A DNA stretch of 64,000 nucleotides from Fonsecaea monophora. Taxonomy: Eukaryota > Ascomycota > Eurotiomycetes > Chaetothyriales > Herpotrichiellaceae. Position numbers and translations under genes: made by a program. The notes below the pieces were generated by a model, which saw only the letters and a program-made list of their open reading frames with translations, was not told where the DNA came from and made no database searches. The DNA lies in NCBI RefSeq assembly GCF_001642475.1, contig NW_019173932.1, positions 186,001-250,000 on the forward strand, given 5' to 3'. Positions 21,823 through 33,612 of the stretch are shown one piece after another (the stretch's first letter is position 1; every line of letters starts with the position of its first letter).

Positions 21823-22899
21823 TCACTGACTACCCTCTACCCTGTTCTCTTCAATCCACGTTCTGACGGCCGTCCAGTTCTTGCACGTATGTACAGCGCT
21901 CTGTAATCCGCCCCCACCATCGGCCACCGTCTTCTGATGGCCCACGTAGTGGTGCGGGCTCTGTGGAGACGACACCACGCCGCCGTCGCGGGTGGGTTCC
22001 AGCGTCGTGTCCGCGGTGCAGAGGAGGGCTTGTCGGACTATTCGTTGGAGAGGACAGAGTTGAGTAAATTTACCAGAAAAAGGAAGAGTTGTCAAGTGGA
22101 GGAAACAAGGAACGGGGGAGCGGGGAGAGAAAACATTATTCTTACCGTGGTCGAGACAGTGAAAGACGTGGGCTTTCTCGTGCACGTGAGGGTGTTCTTC
22201 GTGGTCGTAGTCGATCAGGATCTGGCGGATGAATGCCTAGACGGGAAGAGCGCTCGTGGTCAGTGAATGAATCCAGACAACTTCAGTGAGAACGACTCGG
22301 TTCCATGCAATCGAACAGTCCAGTGTTTGAGCACGGGAAGATGTCGGGGCGGGGGGACTTACCAGACACTCCAACTGTCTCACGACAGCAACGTCGTATA
22401 TCTCGGTATCAGAAACCGGGTGTCCGTCTCCATCAACGGCAGCGGCGCTCAATGGCAGGCCGTACCTCCTCGGGTGCTGGACGGATATCCTCCCGTCGCC
22501 CTTTGGGAACATGCGGAGCCACGCACGATCGCCCTTGGCCCCCTGAAGCTGGAACTCATACCTGTCCGCAAACACTGATGGGAGCTCGCCAAACGATGGA
22601 GCGAACATCTTGATTCTAAAAGTCGCAGGTGCGGCGCCGTTGGTCTTCCAGTATGCAGACGGCCCTGTTGGGAATGTAGGTGCGAGCTTGTGCCGATAGC
22701 TGAAGAGAGTGAATGAGAGGGCAGCCGTCACGAGGAGGACGCCGAAGAGAGCCTTCAAGGGGTTTCGCCTAGATGTAGAGCTTTCCGCGGGTACAGGCGC
22801 TCCGGTGTATTCCCCACGAGGCGACTTGGGGGTCCGCGGAACGACCAGTGCGTTCTTCTCGCCTCGGTAAGGTGAGCGAAATCGGAGAGTGGAAGGCAT
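21823..22899 (-). pseudogene. UstYa/DUF3328-family protein with a frame break and lost first HxxHC motif
   Basis: Minus-strand gene with exons 22899-22363, 22237-22146 and 22037-21823. The N-terminus is basic and followed by one membrane helix (FGVLLVTAALSFTLFSY), then a lumenal domain typical of UstYa-like proteins, some of which are oxidases in fungal RiPP and other secondary pathways. The family carries two HxxHC motifs. The first site here reads RQLEC, so both histidines are replaced; the second reads HVFHC followed by RQALLCTADTTLE, as expected. Exon 2 reads AFIRQILIDYD in one frame, then HVHEKAHVFHC one base out of step; an extra base at about 22200-22201 would explain this. No GT/AG pair in between allows an intron. 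Probably a decaying or mis-assembled copy. No precursor peptide gene was seen nearby. Confidence 0.75.
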
Positions 22900-23591
22900 G
22901 TCTTGGTGTTACCATACAACGGCCCTGGAACCACTGCACGCTGCGATAACAGAGATATATGAGATTTAGCCAGTCAATCATTGACATCAAGTCCAACATT
23001 GACAGCCAGTAAGACCCGCATTAGGCCATCGGTCCCCAAAGAGGTGGACAAAGAAACAAAGAACGGTGTGACAACCATCTTGTCGAGTTAGTTGAAAGCG
23101 TCCACAAAGCCAAAACCCTTTCGCATCTCTCTGCCATAGCCATAGATGGCAGGGCAGTTTAGCACAAAATGTCATGGCAACGAGTCGATTGACATTCGAG
23201 GCTCGTTCTTTGGTAGTCATGGGCTACCTAGCTGCGTCGTATGGAGAGAATTTCTGATGGCGTGCAGACTTTGCTGACCTCAAGGGGACCTCTACACAGC
23301 GCCACATAGTTGCAGCAGTGAGTTGTAGAGGTAGCCAAGTAGTACGAGGTAGTAGTGCACGAACTCGATAATATAGAAAGCCAAAGGCTTCGCTGAGGGT
23401 TAATAGGAGGAAGAACAACCAATCACAGCGGGTCCATCAGGGTCCAAGCCTCATTTGGTCTTAGCGCGAGTAACTTCCCGAAGTTTATCCGATCCCCATG
23501 TTTTTCTTTCGTTTTCGACATGCGCGAATCTCTCAGCCTCGCACTTCAGACCCAGCGACATATCAAAGTTCCGCCCGCCCAGGAGCAAATC
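22900..23591. promoter_or_regulatory. Divergent intergenic region, UstYa-like / cyclophilin
   Basis: A 692-bp spacer between the minus-strand UstYa-like gene and the plus-strand cyclophilin. Short frames on the minus strand (22987-23422) have no family likeness. It should contain both promoters. Confidence 0.45.
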
Positions 23592-25445
23592 ATGGCAGAC
23601 ACTCAGTCCCGCAAACGCTCGAGATCTGCGGGCGGTGCGAATTCGGACAGTGAGTCTTCCGACGATGACTTTGGGCCAGCTTTGCCCTCTTCGGTGCCTC
23701 CGAAAAAGAAACGCAAGCTCCCGTATGAATCCCTCTACGTGGATGCCTTGCCCAAAGCGCTGAGGTATTCCAAGTCATTGATGCACAAGGATCAGTTGCT
23801 GGCCGTGACGATCGCCCCGTCGCCCGCTGATTTTGTCATCACCACCTCGGTCGACGGCGTGGTCAAATTCTGGAAGAAAGTCGCTGTCGGGATCGAGTTC
23901 GCCAAAGAGTACCGCGCACATGAAGGACCCATAGTGAGCTCCTCGGTCAGTGTTGACGGAAGTTTCTTCGCCACTGCTGGCGACGAGGAAGACGGCACGA
24001 TCAAGATTTTCGATGTCATCACTTTCGATCTGCTGTCCATTTTGAACCTCGAGAGCCCGGCTTCTTGTATATGTTGGGTCCATCGGAGGGGAGCTTCGCC
24101 AATATTAGCTGTCGCTCGCGGCAAAGAGATCTACGTTTACGACGACCCTGGCAACTCGCAAACCCCGGTGCAAACTTTGTCTTCTCTTCACAGAGCCCCG
24201 GTGGTGGCCATGGCCTACAACCCCGCCTTTAACTGCGTTGTCTCGGCCGACTCAACCGGCATGATTGAGTATTGGCAACCAGGTGACAACTACGAAAAGC
24301 CGGACAGCGTTTTCAAGATGAAGTCTACGACGAATCTGTTTGATTTCAGAAAGGCAAAATCGGCCCCTTGCTGTATCACAATATCACCTTCAGGTCACCA
24401 GTTTGCTACCATATCATTTCCGGACAGGAAGATTCGAATCTTCGACTTTGCCTCCGGCAAGCTCTACCGGTCATATGATGAGTCGCTAGAGACAATAACA
24501 TCGATGCAACAAGCAGGGACGGCGCTTCAGAAGCTCGACGAGGTCGAATTCGGAAGAAGGATGGCTGTTGAGCGCGAACTCGATAACCCGACTGTCAGAT
24601 CCAGAATCAACATTGTCTTTGATGAGTCAGGCCATTTCGTCGCATATGGGTCACTCCTTGGCATCAAGGTGATCAATACCCTAACCAATCGAGTGATGAA
24701 AGCGTATGGCAAGGATGAACCATTCCGAGCTCTGAACGTGGCTCTATATCAGGGAGCGCCCCAAAAGAAAGAAGTGGTGACGGTGTCGATGGCGGCCAGT
24801 GCCAACCCTCTGCTCAACGAAGCCGAGGCTCGAGACCCGATGTTGTTTGCAACTGCATATGGCAAAGTTCGGTTTTACATGTTCACAAACGACGAAGAGA
24901 TTAGCAAGTCGACCCGCGATGTGCAGAATGAGAAGCCTCGAGTCATTTCAGGAAAGAAAAAGGAAGAGAAGAAGGCCCAGTCGGGCACCTCTGCCGTCCT
25001 GCATACCACATATGGCGACATCCACATCAGATTGTTTCCGGACAAGGCACCAAAGGCCGTGGAAAACTTTGTCACCCACGCAAGGAACGGCTACTACAAC
25101 AACACAATCTTCCACCGCGTGATCAGAAAGTTCATGATCCAAGGCGGAGATCCTTTGGGCGATGGCACTGGCGGTGAGAGCATTTGGGGGAAAGAATTTG
25201 AGGATGAATTCTCCGATCTTAAGCACGACAAGCCGTATACCGTGAGCATGGCCAATGCTGGGCCAAATACAAACGGGTCGCAATTCTTCATCACCACGGA
25301 GAAAACACCTTGGCTGGACAAAAAGCACACCATCTTTGGACGTGCGTACAAGGGGCTGGAAGTGATTCACCAAATTGAAAATACAAAGGTGCGAAAGGAG
25401 AAGCCGGAGGAGGACATAAAGATAGTTAATATTTCGATCAGTTGA
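23592..25445 (+). CDS. cyp15: WD40-cyclophilin peptidyl-prolyl isomerase (PPWD1/Cyp15 type)
   Basis: Single-exon protein of 617 residues if translation starts at ATG 23592 (MADTQS, context AATCATGG); an earlier in-frame ATG at 23520 would add 24 residues. After a basic Lys/Arg/Ser-rich nuclear-type N-terminus come WD40 repeats (for example DFVITTSVDGVVKFWKK and SVDGSFFATAGDEEDG), then a complete cyclophilin domain from about residue 465 (VLHTTYGDIHIRLFPDKAPK). The catalytic FHRVIRKFMIQGGDP and NTNGSQFFI motifs are present. The architecture equals human PPWD1, a spliceosome-associated prolyl isomerase, and fungal Cyp15. Nuclear pre-mRNA processing is the likely role. Confidence 0.95.
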   Translation: MADTQSRKRSRSAGGANSDSESSDDDFGPALPSSVPPKKKRKLPYESLYVDALPKALRYSKSLMHKDQLLAVTIAPSPADFVITTSVDGVVKFWKKVAVGIEFAKEYRAHEGPIVSSSVSVDGSFFATAGDEEDGTIKIFDVITFDLLSILNLESPASCICWVHRRGASPILAVARGKEIYVYDDPGNSQTPVQTLSSLHRAPVVAMAYNPAFNCVVSADSTGMIEYWQPGDNYEKPDSVFKMKSTTNLFDFRKAKSAPCCITISPSGHQFATISFPDRKIRIFDFASGKLYRSYDESLETITSMQQAGTALQKLDEVEFGRRMAVERELDNPTVRSRINIVFDESGHFVAYGSLLGIKVINTLTNRVMKAYGKDEPFRALNVALYQGAPQKKEVVTVSMAASANPLLNEAEARDPMLFATAYGKVRFYMFTNDEEISKSTRDVQNEKPRVISGKKKEEKKAQSGTSAVLHTTYGDIHIRLFPDKAPKAVENFVTHARNGYYNNTIFHRVIRKFMIQGGDPLGDGTGGESIWGKEFEDEFSDLKHDKPYTVSMANAGPNTNGSQFFITTEKTPWLDKKHTIFGRAYKGLEVIHQIENTKVRKEKPEEDIKIVNISIS

Positions 25446-25710
25446 AGGCGGCAGTGAATCCCATGTGAAGTCACAGTGAATTTAATCTTTGGCTTCACCA
25501 GATACGTAGCAGAAGAAGGACGATAGTCAGTGAATTTGCCCGGGGAAAGTCGTGGGATTCCTGTCGCGTAGATTCTTCATGGCGCGATTCACGCTTCGTT
25601 TTCTCCGCATTTTCATTTCTCTCCTCACCGCGCAGCGCGAAACATTTTATTTTTCCCACCAGCATCTTTTCACTTCCTCACATGCGCCCGGACAGGCCAT
25701 TGTCGCTGTT

Positions 25711-28700
25711 ATGGTTAAGTTGCGCGTTGCCGCGAGGATCTTCTCGGAGGACAACTACCTCCAGAGTCTTCAGGGATCCGCCACGTCACCCGTCAAAGGT
25801 GAGAAGCGGCTGGTGGTGGTTGTGCGAGATCCATACAAATGGCAGATTGGAACTCTAGCTCTCGAGGTGCAGAGAGCATACCGAAGCTGCTACCAAGTGT
25901 GAGTGTCCTAACTGCTGTGCTGTTTCCAGACAGCTTCTGACCGTAGGCGCAGTGAGCTCCCGACCATCAAGTACCTCAAGGACAACGAAGACGACTGCGA
26001 CCTGGACCCGCGAGCCTATGTGTCGGATCTCCTTCTCGACGAAGGCCGGGCCCAAATCGATGCTTCTGACCAGCGCGTCACGATCAAGGTCATCTTGGAG
26101 CAAGGGCTGGCTCTACGACAAGGATCTGTCGCGATCGGTAGCCAGTTGGACGACCCCCGCTACCAAGACCAACTCGAGAAGAGTTCGCGGCCCCCCGTTC
26201 CCACCTTCCCTGCTCAGCCGTCGTCATTAGGCAAACGCTCATTTCCCGTCGGCGACGAGTACGGTTTGACAGCCTCTGCGAACAAGAGGCCCCGACAAGT
26301 TGAGATACCAGAGACACAAAGACAAGATCAAATTCCAGTGTCTTCAATTGAACACGAGGACGTTCACGGTTCAATCGAGCTAGTGGAAGGCACACAGTTT
26401 ACCAACCCGGAGCAAGATTCGGAAGGACGGCAGAATCTCGTCCAGCTCAAGCAAGAGTCCCCCGAACTGCGGAGGATGCTACAGAATGTCACTCCCGCGA
26501 CTCTCGACGAGCTTGAGGAGTTGACAGAATGCCCTCCAACTTTTGGCACCAACAAGAGACCGAGGGTTGGTTCGACGTATGCCAACAACTCGCGTGCCTC
26601 GCATCAGCCGAACGGTCTCCTGCCGTCTACCAATTCCCTCGGGCGGCTGCAGAAGCGCTCGCAAGGACCGATTACACCTCCCTCAGAGACATCGAGAAGG
26701 CTCTCTAACTCCGTGACCCACCAGTCTCGACGCTCGGAAGAGGCCGCAAAATCTACCGCTCAGTCGGGATCGGCATCGACATCGGCTAGCAAATTCAAGA
26801 GGCGTGACATCTACGACTACCCAGAATCGGAGATTGATGATTCCCAAATGTCCCCGCGGTCGCGACAGGCGCAACTAAGTAATCGAAAGTCAATGAACAA
26901 TTTATCGCATATTGCGAATCTACAATCCCCTCGTGAACCCGAGGAAACCGATTTTGGATTCACCATCAGCCAAGCCATCGAAGCTCTGGAGACAGAGTCC
27001 GTATTTGACGACAGCCACCCACTCGTTGAATCCTTGCCAGCGCCTGATCTCAATTTTGACAAGACGAACTCGGGTTCAGCCGATGAAATTGAAAACAGTA
27101 TCTATGAGGACGCCGAGATGGGAGATGTTGATCGGTCAGGTCTGATAGATATGAGTATACCCAAAGGAACAGAGGTCAACGGAGTTACAGAGGCCGAGCA
27201 TCTGGATGGAGAAGATAAAGAAAACGAGGCATCGCTTGCGATATCTGCCATACCCCACAAAGATGCCGCAAAGGCTACACATACTGAAAATGTTACGTTA
27301 GGCACACAGGATAATGCTAAAGAGGGCAAACCCATCGGCTCGTCAAAGGATGATCAGGCACATGAGAGCCGACCCAACGCGAAGAGGGTTCGAAAACGAA
27401 AGTCAGACCCCTTCAGCACGGATACCAGCAAGCAAGGGTCTACACAGAGACTCGACCACTCCGGCCAGGCTGATGCAGACAAAAGGGCCAAGAAGGCCTC
27501 AAATACTGTCAAGAAACCCAAGGCATCGCAGAAGACGTCCACTCTCGACAGTCCAGGAGAGCAGCTGTCCCAGGATCTTCGGGAGTCGGCAGGGAACCAA
27601 CGGCACATGGAGGCCGTGAACAAGAGACTCGCGGCACAGCAGAGAAGTGCGCTGGCAACACCCGCGAAAAAGAATAAGGTCCAGAAACCAGGGAACAACG
27701 CAGAGGGGACTGGTTCTGTGTTGTCGCGTGCTACAGGGGCTAACAAAGATGTGGTGTCCACGACAACACCTGCGCGGGCGAAGAATAAAAAGTTGTCGGA
27801 AAAGCCAACAGTGGCCACAACAACCCCAGAGATGGCTGTATCTCGCTCCTCTCCGACTGTCGTTTTTCATACTTCACAGTCAAGCCGTGACACGGCCGAT
27901 TTATCGAAGACACCACTTCCGAATTGGGGTTCTGAGCCTGCGGCGGCTAACAAGCGCGGTTCTTCAGTCACAGACAAGGTGAGTGGAGTCAAGGACGATA
28001 AAGAAGCCGACTCCAAGACCTCGTCGTTTGGTTTGGGCTTGACTCCAGAAGAGATCAGGATTCTGGAAAGCCGTAAAGGCATGACCAAAGAGCAATATGA
28101 AGCGGATAAGAAGCGGCGACAGTTGGAGGCGAAAAAGACCGCCGAAGGCCAAAGAAAGCAAGGCGCTGCCACAAAGAAGAAAGCTACCACGGACAAGCCG
28201 TCGGTGGACAAAAACGCAGGGCCGCAGAGATCCAAGACTCCCGAGCCAAAGCCTGCTGTCACTCTGGCGAACACTAAGACGTCTAAAAGTCTTTCTTTCC
28301 AAGAAGATTCACCTGGCCCTGCTGACAAGGTAACACGACCTGACTCGGCGAAAGACAGCGAAAAGGAAAAAGCGTCGAGCCCAGGTAAAGCAGCGTCTGT
28401 CCGACGTGAGTCCTCCAGCACGAGCTTCTCAAAGTCGCAAAGCACCGAACCCAAAGTGCCGCCCAAAACGCCCGCCAAAGCATCCACAAAAAGCCCTTCC
28501 GTACAATCGTCCACCATCAGCGAGACACCCAAGCCGAGTGCTGGCGCACAATCGTCTGAGAAAGCCAAGAGCTCTGTGACAGGGAGATCCACCACCCCGG
28601 CGCCAGCCGCAAAGAGTGAGTCGAAGATAGGAAAGACACCTGCCAAAACGCCTCAAACGAAAAAGCCGACACTCGGGACAGCTAAGCGCCTGGTCGACCT

Positions 28701-29205
28701 GCACGAGGTGGTCCGGGGTGCGAGCAAAGCGAGCAAGGCTGCAGCGGAAAGCGTCCTTTCTCGTGTAAATGCGGCCAAACAGAAACAGAAGCCGATGACC
28801 TTCACCCTCGGTGATGACGATGACGATGACGATGACGACGAAAGCGACGACGAAAGCGAAGAGGAGGAGGCTGAGAAGGTCAAGGTCGTTGTGCCTCCCC
28901 GCAAGACGGGTCAAGACGAGGGCAAGAGCAAGAGCCAGAGCCAGATCAATAACAACAACAAGAAGCAGAACATCAGCAGCAGCAGCACTTCCGATGACGA
29001 CTCATCGACCACATCAACCTCCTCGCCGTCATCAGAGGAAGCGGGAAAGAACAGAATCACCAACCCCAAACCGAGTCAAGCAAAGGGGAACGTGTCCGGT
29101 CGAGCTGGTCGTGCCAGTAACCGGAACAGGACCGCTGCATCCGATGATGACGATAGCCAAAGTCACAGCGAGGAAGACAGTGCCGACGACGACAGCGAGT
29201 CGTAA
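25711..29205 (+). CDS. Large low-complexity nucleolar protein, Net1/Dnt1-like N-terminus
   Basis: About 1148 residues; exons 25711-25898 and 25947-29205. The acceptor is a tandem AG (GTAG then GCGCAG), so residue pair RS may be included or skipped; both keep frame. The first 110 residues (MVKLRVAARIFSED, then DPYKWQIGTLALEVQRAY, ELPTIKYLKDNEDDCDLDP) look like the ubiquitin-like N-terminal domain of Net1/Dnt1/Tof2-type Cdc14-binding nucleolar proteins. I assign this by resemblance only. The rest is disordered, rich in Lys/Ser/Pro/Thr, with a conserved-looking LTPEEIRILESRKGMTKEQYEADKK segment and late acidic (eight Asp) and Ser-rich tracts. Such proteins tether Cdc14 phosphatase and rDNA silencing factors. 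The start ATG 25711 opens directly on the conserved domain. Confidence 0.72.
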
Positions 29206-30623
29206 GACTTCGCCCATCAACCGGTGGTGGTAGTGGTAATGCTATACGACTTTGCTGGGTTTCAAACGAGAGGGTTGATTCCTAGTCGAGCTATCGGATT
29301 TTCTGGGATATTGGACTAGGACCTGGCAACTGGAACCGGAATGGGGACACATGATTTCTTGGTTTGGTGTTTCTTGGACAGTCTCACGTTGCGTACCTCG
29401 TACAGTGAGTGGGTGGTTGGGATACCATGGCTCGATGGATGGATGGACGAACAGACTCGGCGCCCGTTGCCAGCAGAACCAAGTCCGTAGGCAAGTACAG
29501 TATGTACGAGGTATATAGATACCTACCTGGCACCTGGATAGTTAAGGTAAGGTAGTCGAGCTTGCTTGGTTGGTCGGTTGGTGACTTGCGGTATCAAAAG
29601 TTCTAGTTCCATGCCACATCTACATACCTACATACCTACCACTACTGTAATTTTCCATCAACCTACATATACCCCTGCGATAGCGATGGCAATAGGGATG
29701 GCGATTCTGCTGTACTGTACTGTACTGTACTGTGTTTGCCCAGGAACCCACTTCCCAATGAAATCAATACGCAGTAACGCACGCACGCACATGATACTCA
29801 GGTAATACTGTATTTGCACTTCGCATCTATCTCCGCGTAGAAGTAAGTCGAGGTCGACCCAAGGCTTTTTTGCTCGCGAGGATCCTAGGTATCCGCTTCT
29901 CCTCGAAAGGATCTCACGAATCTTGAATAATCGCAATCGCTCCTGGTCCCCAGATCTCCCCGGTCATCATCACCAATCGTGTCCGGCGCGATTCGTAATC
30001 CCAGGCTCCTTTCTCAACCGCGCTTCTCTCCCGATCACCCTGATGGCCCTCGAATTCTCTGCCAATGGCACTCATTGTGTGGGTTGTCTCGACATATCCC
30101 TCGACGTTCGGATCTGCAACTCCATCATTTGCCACCCACACGGCTGCCAAGGGCCGGCCGGTGCCGAGACTGGATACATTCATACTTCGGCGAAAGAAAA
30201 GTCGTCATGACTGGATTTGTGTCTTTTGTTCTCTTCAATAATCTCTTCGTTGCAAGGGTCTTGTCTTCGTATCGTGTCCGTCATTGGTTTCTCCCCTTTC
30301 CTCAATCACCTGTGGCTTCATCCTACGGAACATCTGGCTCCCAACCGGTGGCAAGAGATGAGTGTGCAACGACGCCAAAGACATGTCTCCCCCCTCTCGC
30401 CAGGCGTGTCGCTTGAGCTTCATCAATATTCCGTAGCTGTCGTGCCAAGTCAAATTTCATTTCGTCCAGCCGCGGACTCCGTCCTCGATGGCAGTCTGGT
30501 TGTTACCCTCCAGTTTCAAGGGTCCCTCATCTGTTCCGAGACCTCCCCCTCTTTCTCCGTCCTAAGCATTCTCTGCTCAGCTCCACCCCTCGCGTAGCGA
30601 CAGACTCATCTCAAAGTCCCGTC
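29206..30623. other. Intergenic region with pentamer microsatellite
   Basis: About 1.4 kb between the 3' ends of two convergent genes. It includes GTAC/TACC-rich tracts (29490-29650), an ACTGT array at about 29709-29734, and short CGCA repeats near 29777-29790. Two plus-strand frames (29923-30416) show no family likeness. The length is generous for convergent 3' flanks, so a short non-coding transcript cannot be excluded. Confidence 0.5.
29709..29734. repeat. ACTGT pentamer microsatellite
   Basis: Five direct CTGTA/ACTGT units in the spacer between two convergent genes. Confidence 0.8.
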
Positions 30624-32165
30624 CTAGGAAGACTCTGGTTCGATGGTATTGCCGGCCACAATGTTTGCCCACCCAATCAATCGCCAGTGCTTCTCGATTC
30701 TTCTACTCAGTGCAATCTTCTCGCCAATCGCCGTACAGGCTGGGTTAGTCAAGGTCAGTTTGGCTGCATCAGCCTTGACACCCATAACTTTAGCGCCCGT
30801 CGCTGTAGACCCAATGTTCACCATCAACACTTCGTTCTTTGCGAGTTTGGCCACTTTGGCTTGTTTGCCGTCTGCAGTCTTGACGCCCAACAGACGCCGG
30901 AGCAAGAAGTAGTTAACCTCAAGTTCCATGTAGATTTCCGGGAGCTGGCCCTTTAGACCCAAGACGTGGCCGACGAGACGGTCTGCTCTGCAAAGTGTTG
31001 GGTCCACACGTGTGCCCACGCCGATCAGACCTCCAGGCACGGCAAATTTCAGATCGTTGTGTTCGGCGAACAAGCTCACCACACGGGACATGATTGGGCG
31101 GCAGACAGTCTGACCGGTTGCGTCTTTCGTGATGATACCTGGGCGGATTTCGATTTCGTCACCGAGCTTGAGGACGCCAGTGAGGATAGAACCACCTGCG
31201 ACACCACCCTTGAGATCCTCAATTTCTGCGCCAGGCTTGTTCACGTCAAACGATCGAATGACGATCATATGTGGTGCTGCGCTGAAGTTCCGCACCGGAA
31301 CAGGGATTTTGGTGACCAGGTATTCGTTGATTGCATCAATGTTGTACTTCAGCTGGGCAGAGATGGGGATGATCGGGGACCCATCTGCGACGGTGCCCTT
31401 AATGAACTTCAGAATCGACTCATAATGTGCCTGTGCGCCTTCTTCTCGCATGAGGTCGACCTTGTTCTGTAGGATGATAATATGGTTGAGCTTCATGATC
31501 TCGATGGCTGCAAGATGTTCCGAAGTCTGTGGCTGGGGGCAGCTTTCATTCCCTGCTATCAGAAGCAATGCGGCGTCCATGACGGCGGCGCCAGACAACA
31601 TGGTACTCATCAGAATATCGTGACCAGGGCAATCGACAAACGACACATGACGCAGAAGTCGGTACGTGCCGCCACATCCTTCTCTTTCACAAGGAGGGTC
31701 GACCTCCTTTTCCGATTTGTAGGATTTGTAGCATGTAGGTCTGGGACACTCGGGGTTGTCGCACTTGTAGATTTTGGCGTTGGCATATCCCAACTTGATG
31801 GTAATGTTCCGTTCTAATTCATTTTTAAATCGGACAGTTTGCACGCCTGAGATGGCCTTGACGACGGTCGATTTGCCGTGAGCCACATGACCTATGGTGC
31901 CGATATTGATTGTAGCTTGTCTTGCGATGATCTCGGGTGATAGAGGAGTCAGTTTCGAGACATCGAGGTCTTTCGGGTCGGGTTGTTCAGGCAGAACCGG
32001 TCTAGGGACCTGCGCTTCGGGGATGGTTGCTGAGGTGCCCTTTTTGAGGGCGGACTTGGGTGGCTGGTTGGTTTCCTCGATATCATCAACATCGTTCTCG
32101 TCGCCGGGGGGTGTGCCGGGTTGAGAAAACTCGTCATCGGACGGCAAATCACCGTTGGTAGCCAT
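30624..32165 (-). CDS. GCD11: Translation initiation factor eIF2 subunit gamma
   Basis: Intron-free 513-residue GTPase, the usual length for fungal eIF2 gamma. After an acidic and Pro-rich N-terminus (about 85 residues) come G1 GHVAHGKST, the switch I region, the zinc-ribbon-like insert with [12 protein letters not shown] and [10 protein letters not shown]3 DCPGH, and G4 NKVDLM. Domain II follows with [11 protein letters not shown] and GGSILTG. In the cell it binds initiator Met-tRNA and GTP and with alpha and beta subunits delivers the tRNA to the 40S ribosome. No abnormal features are seen. Confidence 0.97.
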   Translation of the reverse strand: MATNGDLPSDDEFSQPGTPPGDENDVDDIEETNQPPKSALKKGTSATIPEAQVPRPVLPEQPDPKDLDVSKLTPLSPEIIARQATINIGTIGHVAHGKSTVVKAISGVQTVRFKNELERNITIKLGYANAKIYKCDNPECPRPTCYKSYKSEKEVDPPCEREGCGGTYRLLRHVSFVDCPGHDILMSTMLSGAAVMDAALLLIAGNESCPQPQTSEHLAAIEIMKLNHIIILQNKVDLMREEGAQAHYESILKFIKGTVADGSPIIPISAQLKYNIDAINEYLVTKIPVPVRNFSAAPHMIVIRSFDVNKPGAEIEDLKGGVAGGSILTGVLKLGDEIEIRPGIITKDATGQTVCRPIMSRVVSLFAEHNDLKFAVPGGLIGVGTRVDPTLCRADRLVGHVLGLKGQLPEIYMELEVNYFLLRRLLGVKTADGKQAKVAKLAKNEVLMVNIGSTATGAKVMGVKADAAKLTLTNPACTAIGEKIALSRRIEKHWRLIGWANIVAGNTIEPESS

Positions 32166-32578
32166 GATTGTGGGTGGGTATGAGAACGGTGCAGACTTCT
32201 GAATTTCCGGTCAGTACTTTGAACCTGCTCAACACAAAGCCGTGGTAGATGCCGGCACTATCGGAGAATCCTCTACGTTTGCAGGATATATCTGGCGGCG
32301 AATGAGTATGACTCAGTTGATATTGCGGGGTGAATGCGAGGGACGAAATACTAAGACAAAATTCAGTTCATGATGCCAAGAGTTTGGAAACTACTCGCGA
32401 CTCACTCTTCCCTCTTCAGGGCGAGGGTGACGCCGCCCTGTAAACGACAACATACGCTAACCTGATGTAGTCATTTCCGCCGCCCTTACTCAGTCCGCAA
32501 ACCACCTCCTGCATCCCGCCTCAATATTGCGGATCAAGACGAAGACAACCGAGTAAAGCAGAAGGACGAGTAACTCGA
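32166..32578. promoter_or_regulatory. Upstream region of eIF2 gamma
   Basis: About 410 bp upstream of the minus-strand eIF2 gamma gene. It should contain its promoter and 5' leader. A GT...AG leader intron is possible but cannot be proven from sequence. Confidence 0.4.
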
Positions 32579-33311
32579 TGGCGCAACAACTTCCTGATTT
32601 CGACAATTCCTGGCTAGCAACGTCAGTATGTTGGTGCTGCCTTGCCTTCTGACTCTTAAAGACCCAACCATACTCACGGGAACTCCAGAAAGCCCAGAGT
32701 CAGAAATCGGTTCAGCCGCACCCAACAACTATCGTGGAATGTCTTTTTCGGCCACGGTCGTAATTGTTCCGCTGCAATCAAAATCGAATGGCACCAGTTG
32801 AGCGTGTTCCACGATGAAGGATTCTGCAGGTTTACAAATCTCGACCTATAGCTCACGCTACAACGTCCGCACCCGGCCTGACCTCGTTGCTGGCTACGTT
32901 GGCCTTCTTCATACGGCAGCTTTGAAGGATCTTTACGTTTCTCCAGCATGGTAGAATGTAGCCGATACTTACCTAAAGAACAAGAAGTGCAAAGGGGAAT
33001 ATCGGCTCCGCAGCACAAGTCTTTCAACGCATTAAAGAGCGTGAGGCAGCGGAAAGGTATGGCGAGGCTAGTCCCCAAAGACCCATTGGACAGCGAAGGA
33101 CCATTCCGCACACTCTATTATGAAAATAATAAAGGGGGCTCATAAGTTTCCTGTAAAGCTCGTTCTTGGCCCGTTGGAGAAGGAAAATGCAGTTGAGGCC
33201 TGGAACCGCGCTTGGAGTCTCCTCGAAAACTACCAGTGGGAGCTGTCAAGAGATAAGGGAAGTAAGAGCTCCTTTACCCGACGCAATCGCAAAACCTCGT
33301 CGAGAAGATAG
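32579..33311 (+). other. Possible unidentified multi-exon small gene
   Basis: Several short plus-strand stretches look coding but I cannot join them with certainty or name a family. ATG 32579 opens MAQQLPDFDNSWLAT; a 43-nt GTCAGT...AAAG intron-like segment with a CTGAC branch site follows at about 32623. After it one frame runs through RTQQLSWNVFFGHGRN and KIEWHQLSVFHDEGF to a stop near 32850. A second piece starts at ATG 32814 (MKDSAGLQISTYSSRYNVRT), and pieces near 33000-33110 (QVFQRIKEREAAERYGEAS in one frame) and 33120-33311 (ENAVEAWNRAWSLLENYQWEL) follow. It could be one gene with several introns, a decayed gene, or chance frames. Confidence 0.3.
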
Positions 33312-33612
33312 TCGCCGCAATGCCTCCAGGTTGTGGTCAAGATATTGTAAATTCACGTCGAGCTCACCTGGACACTCACCCGACCTGCGCCGCTTTTAAA
33401 CAGCGCTCACCTCCCTCTCACCTCTCTCACCTTCACTCACCTTCACTCACCTCGCTCGCACAGAATTCTCCGCCTCCCTTCGAGAATGTATCTCGACGCT
33501 CTCGCCCGACAGATATCCTGTGTCGACGGCGGCGCAGAGTCTCTCCATTCAGAGTCCTGGACATGGCCGCCGTCGCCCTTCCTTGTCCTTCTACTTCGAC
33601 CTGACGTTTCGC
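33312..33612. repeat. Imperfect CTCACCTTCA-type tandem tract
   Basis: A pyrimidine-rich tract of imperfect TCACC/TCACCT(T) units lies at about 33408-33455. The remainder of this stretch shows no gene. Confidence 0.5.

Noticed and set aside
17231..22899. RiPP biosynthetic cluster built on the ABC exporter and UstYa-like gene
   Set aside because: No precursor peptide with repeated cores and KR/RR sites was found, and the UstYa-like gene is damaged.
27867..28646. 259-codon minus-strand open frame
   Set aside because: Antisense to the Lys/Ser-rich part of the Net1/Dnt1-like gene; Leu/Val/Asp-rich composition is the reverse-complement echo of that bias.
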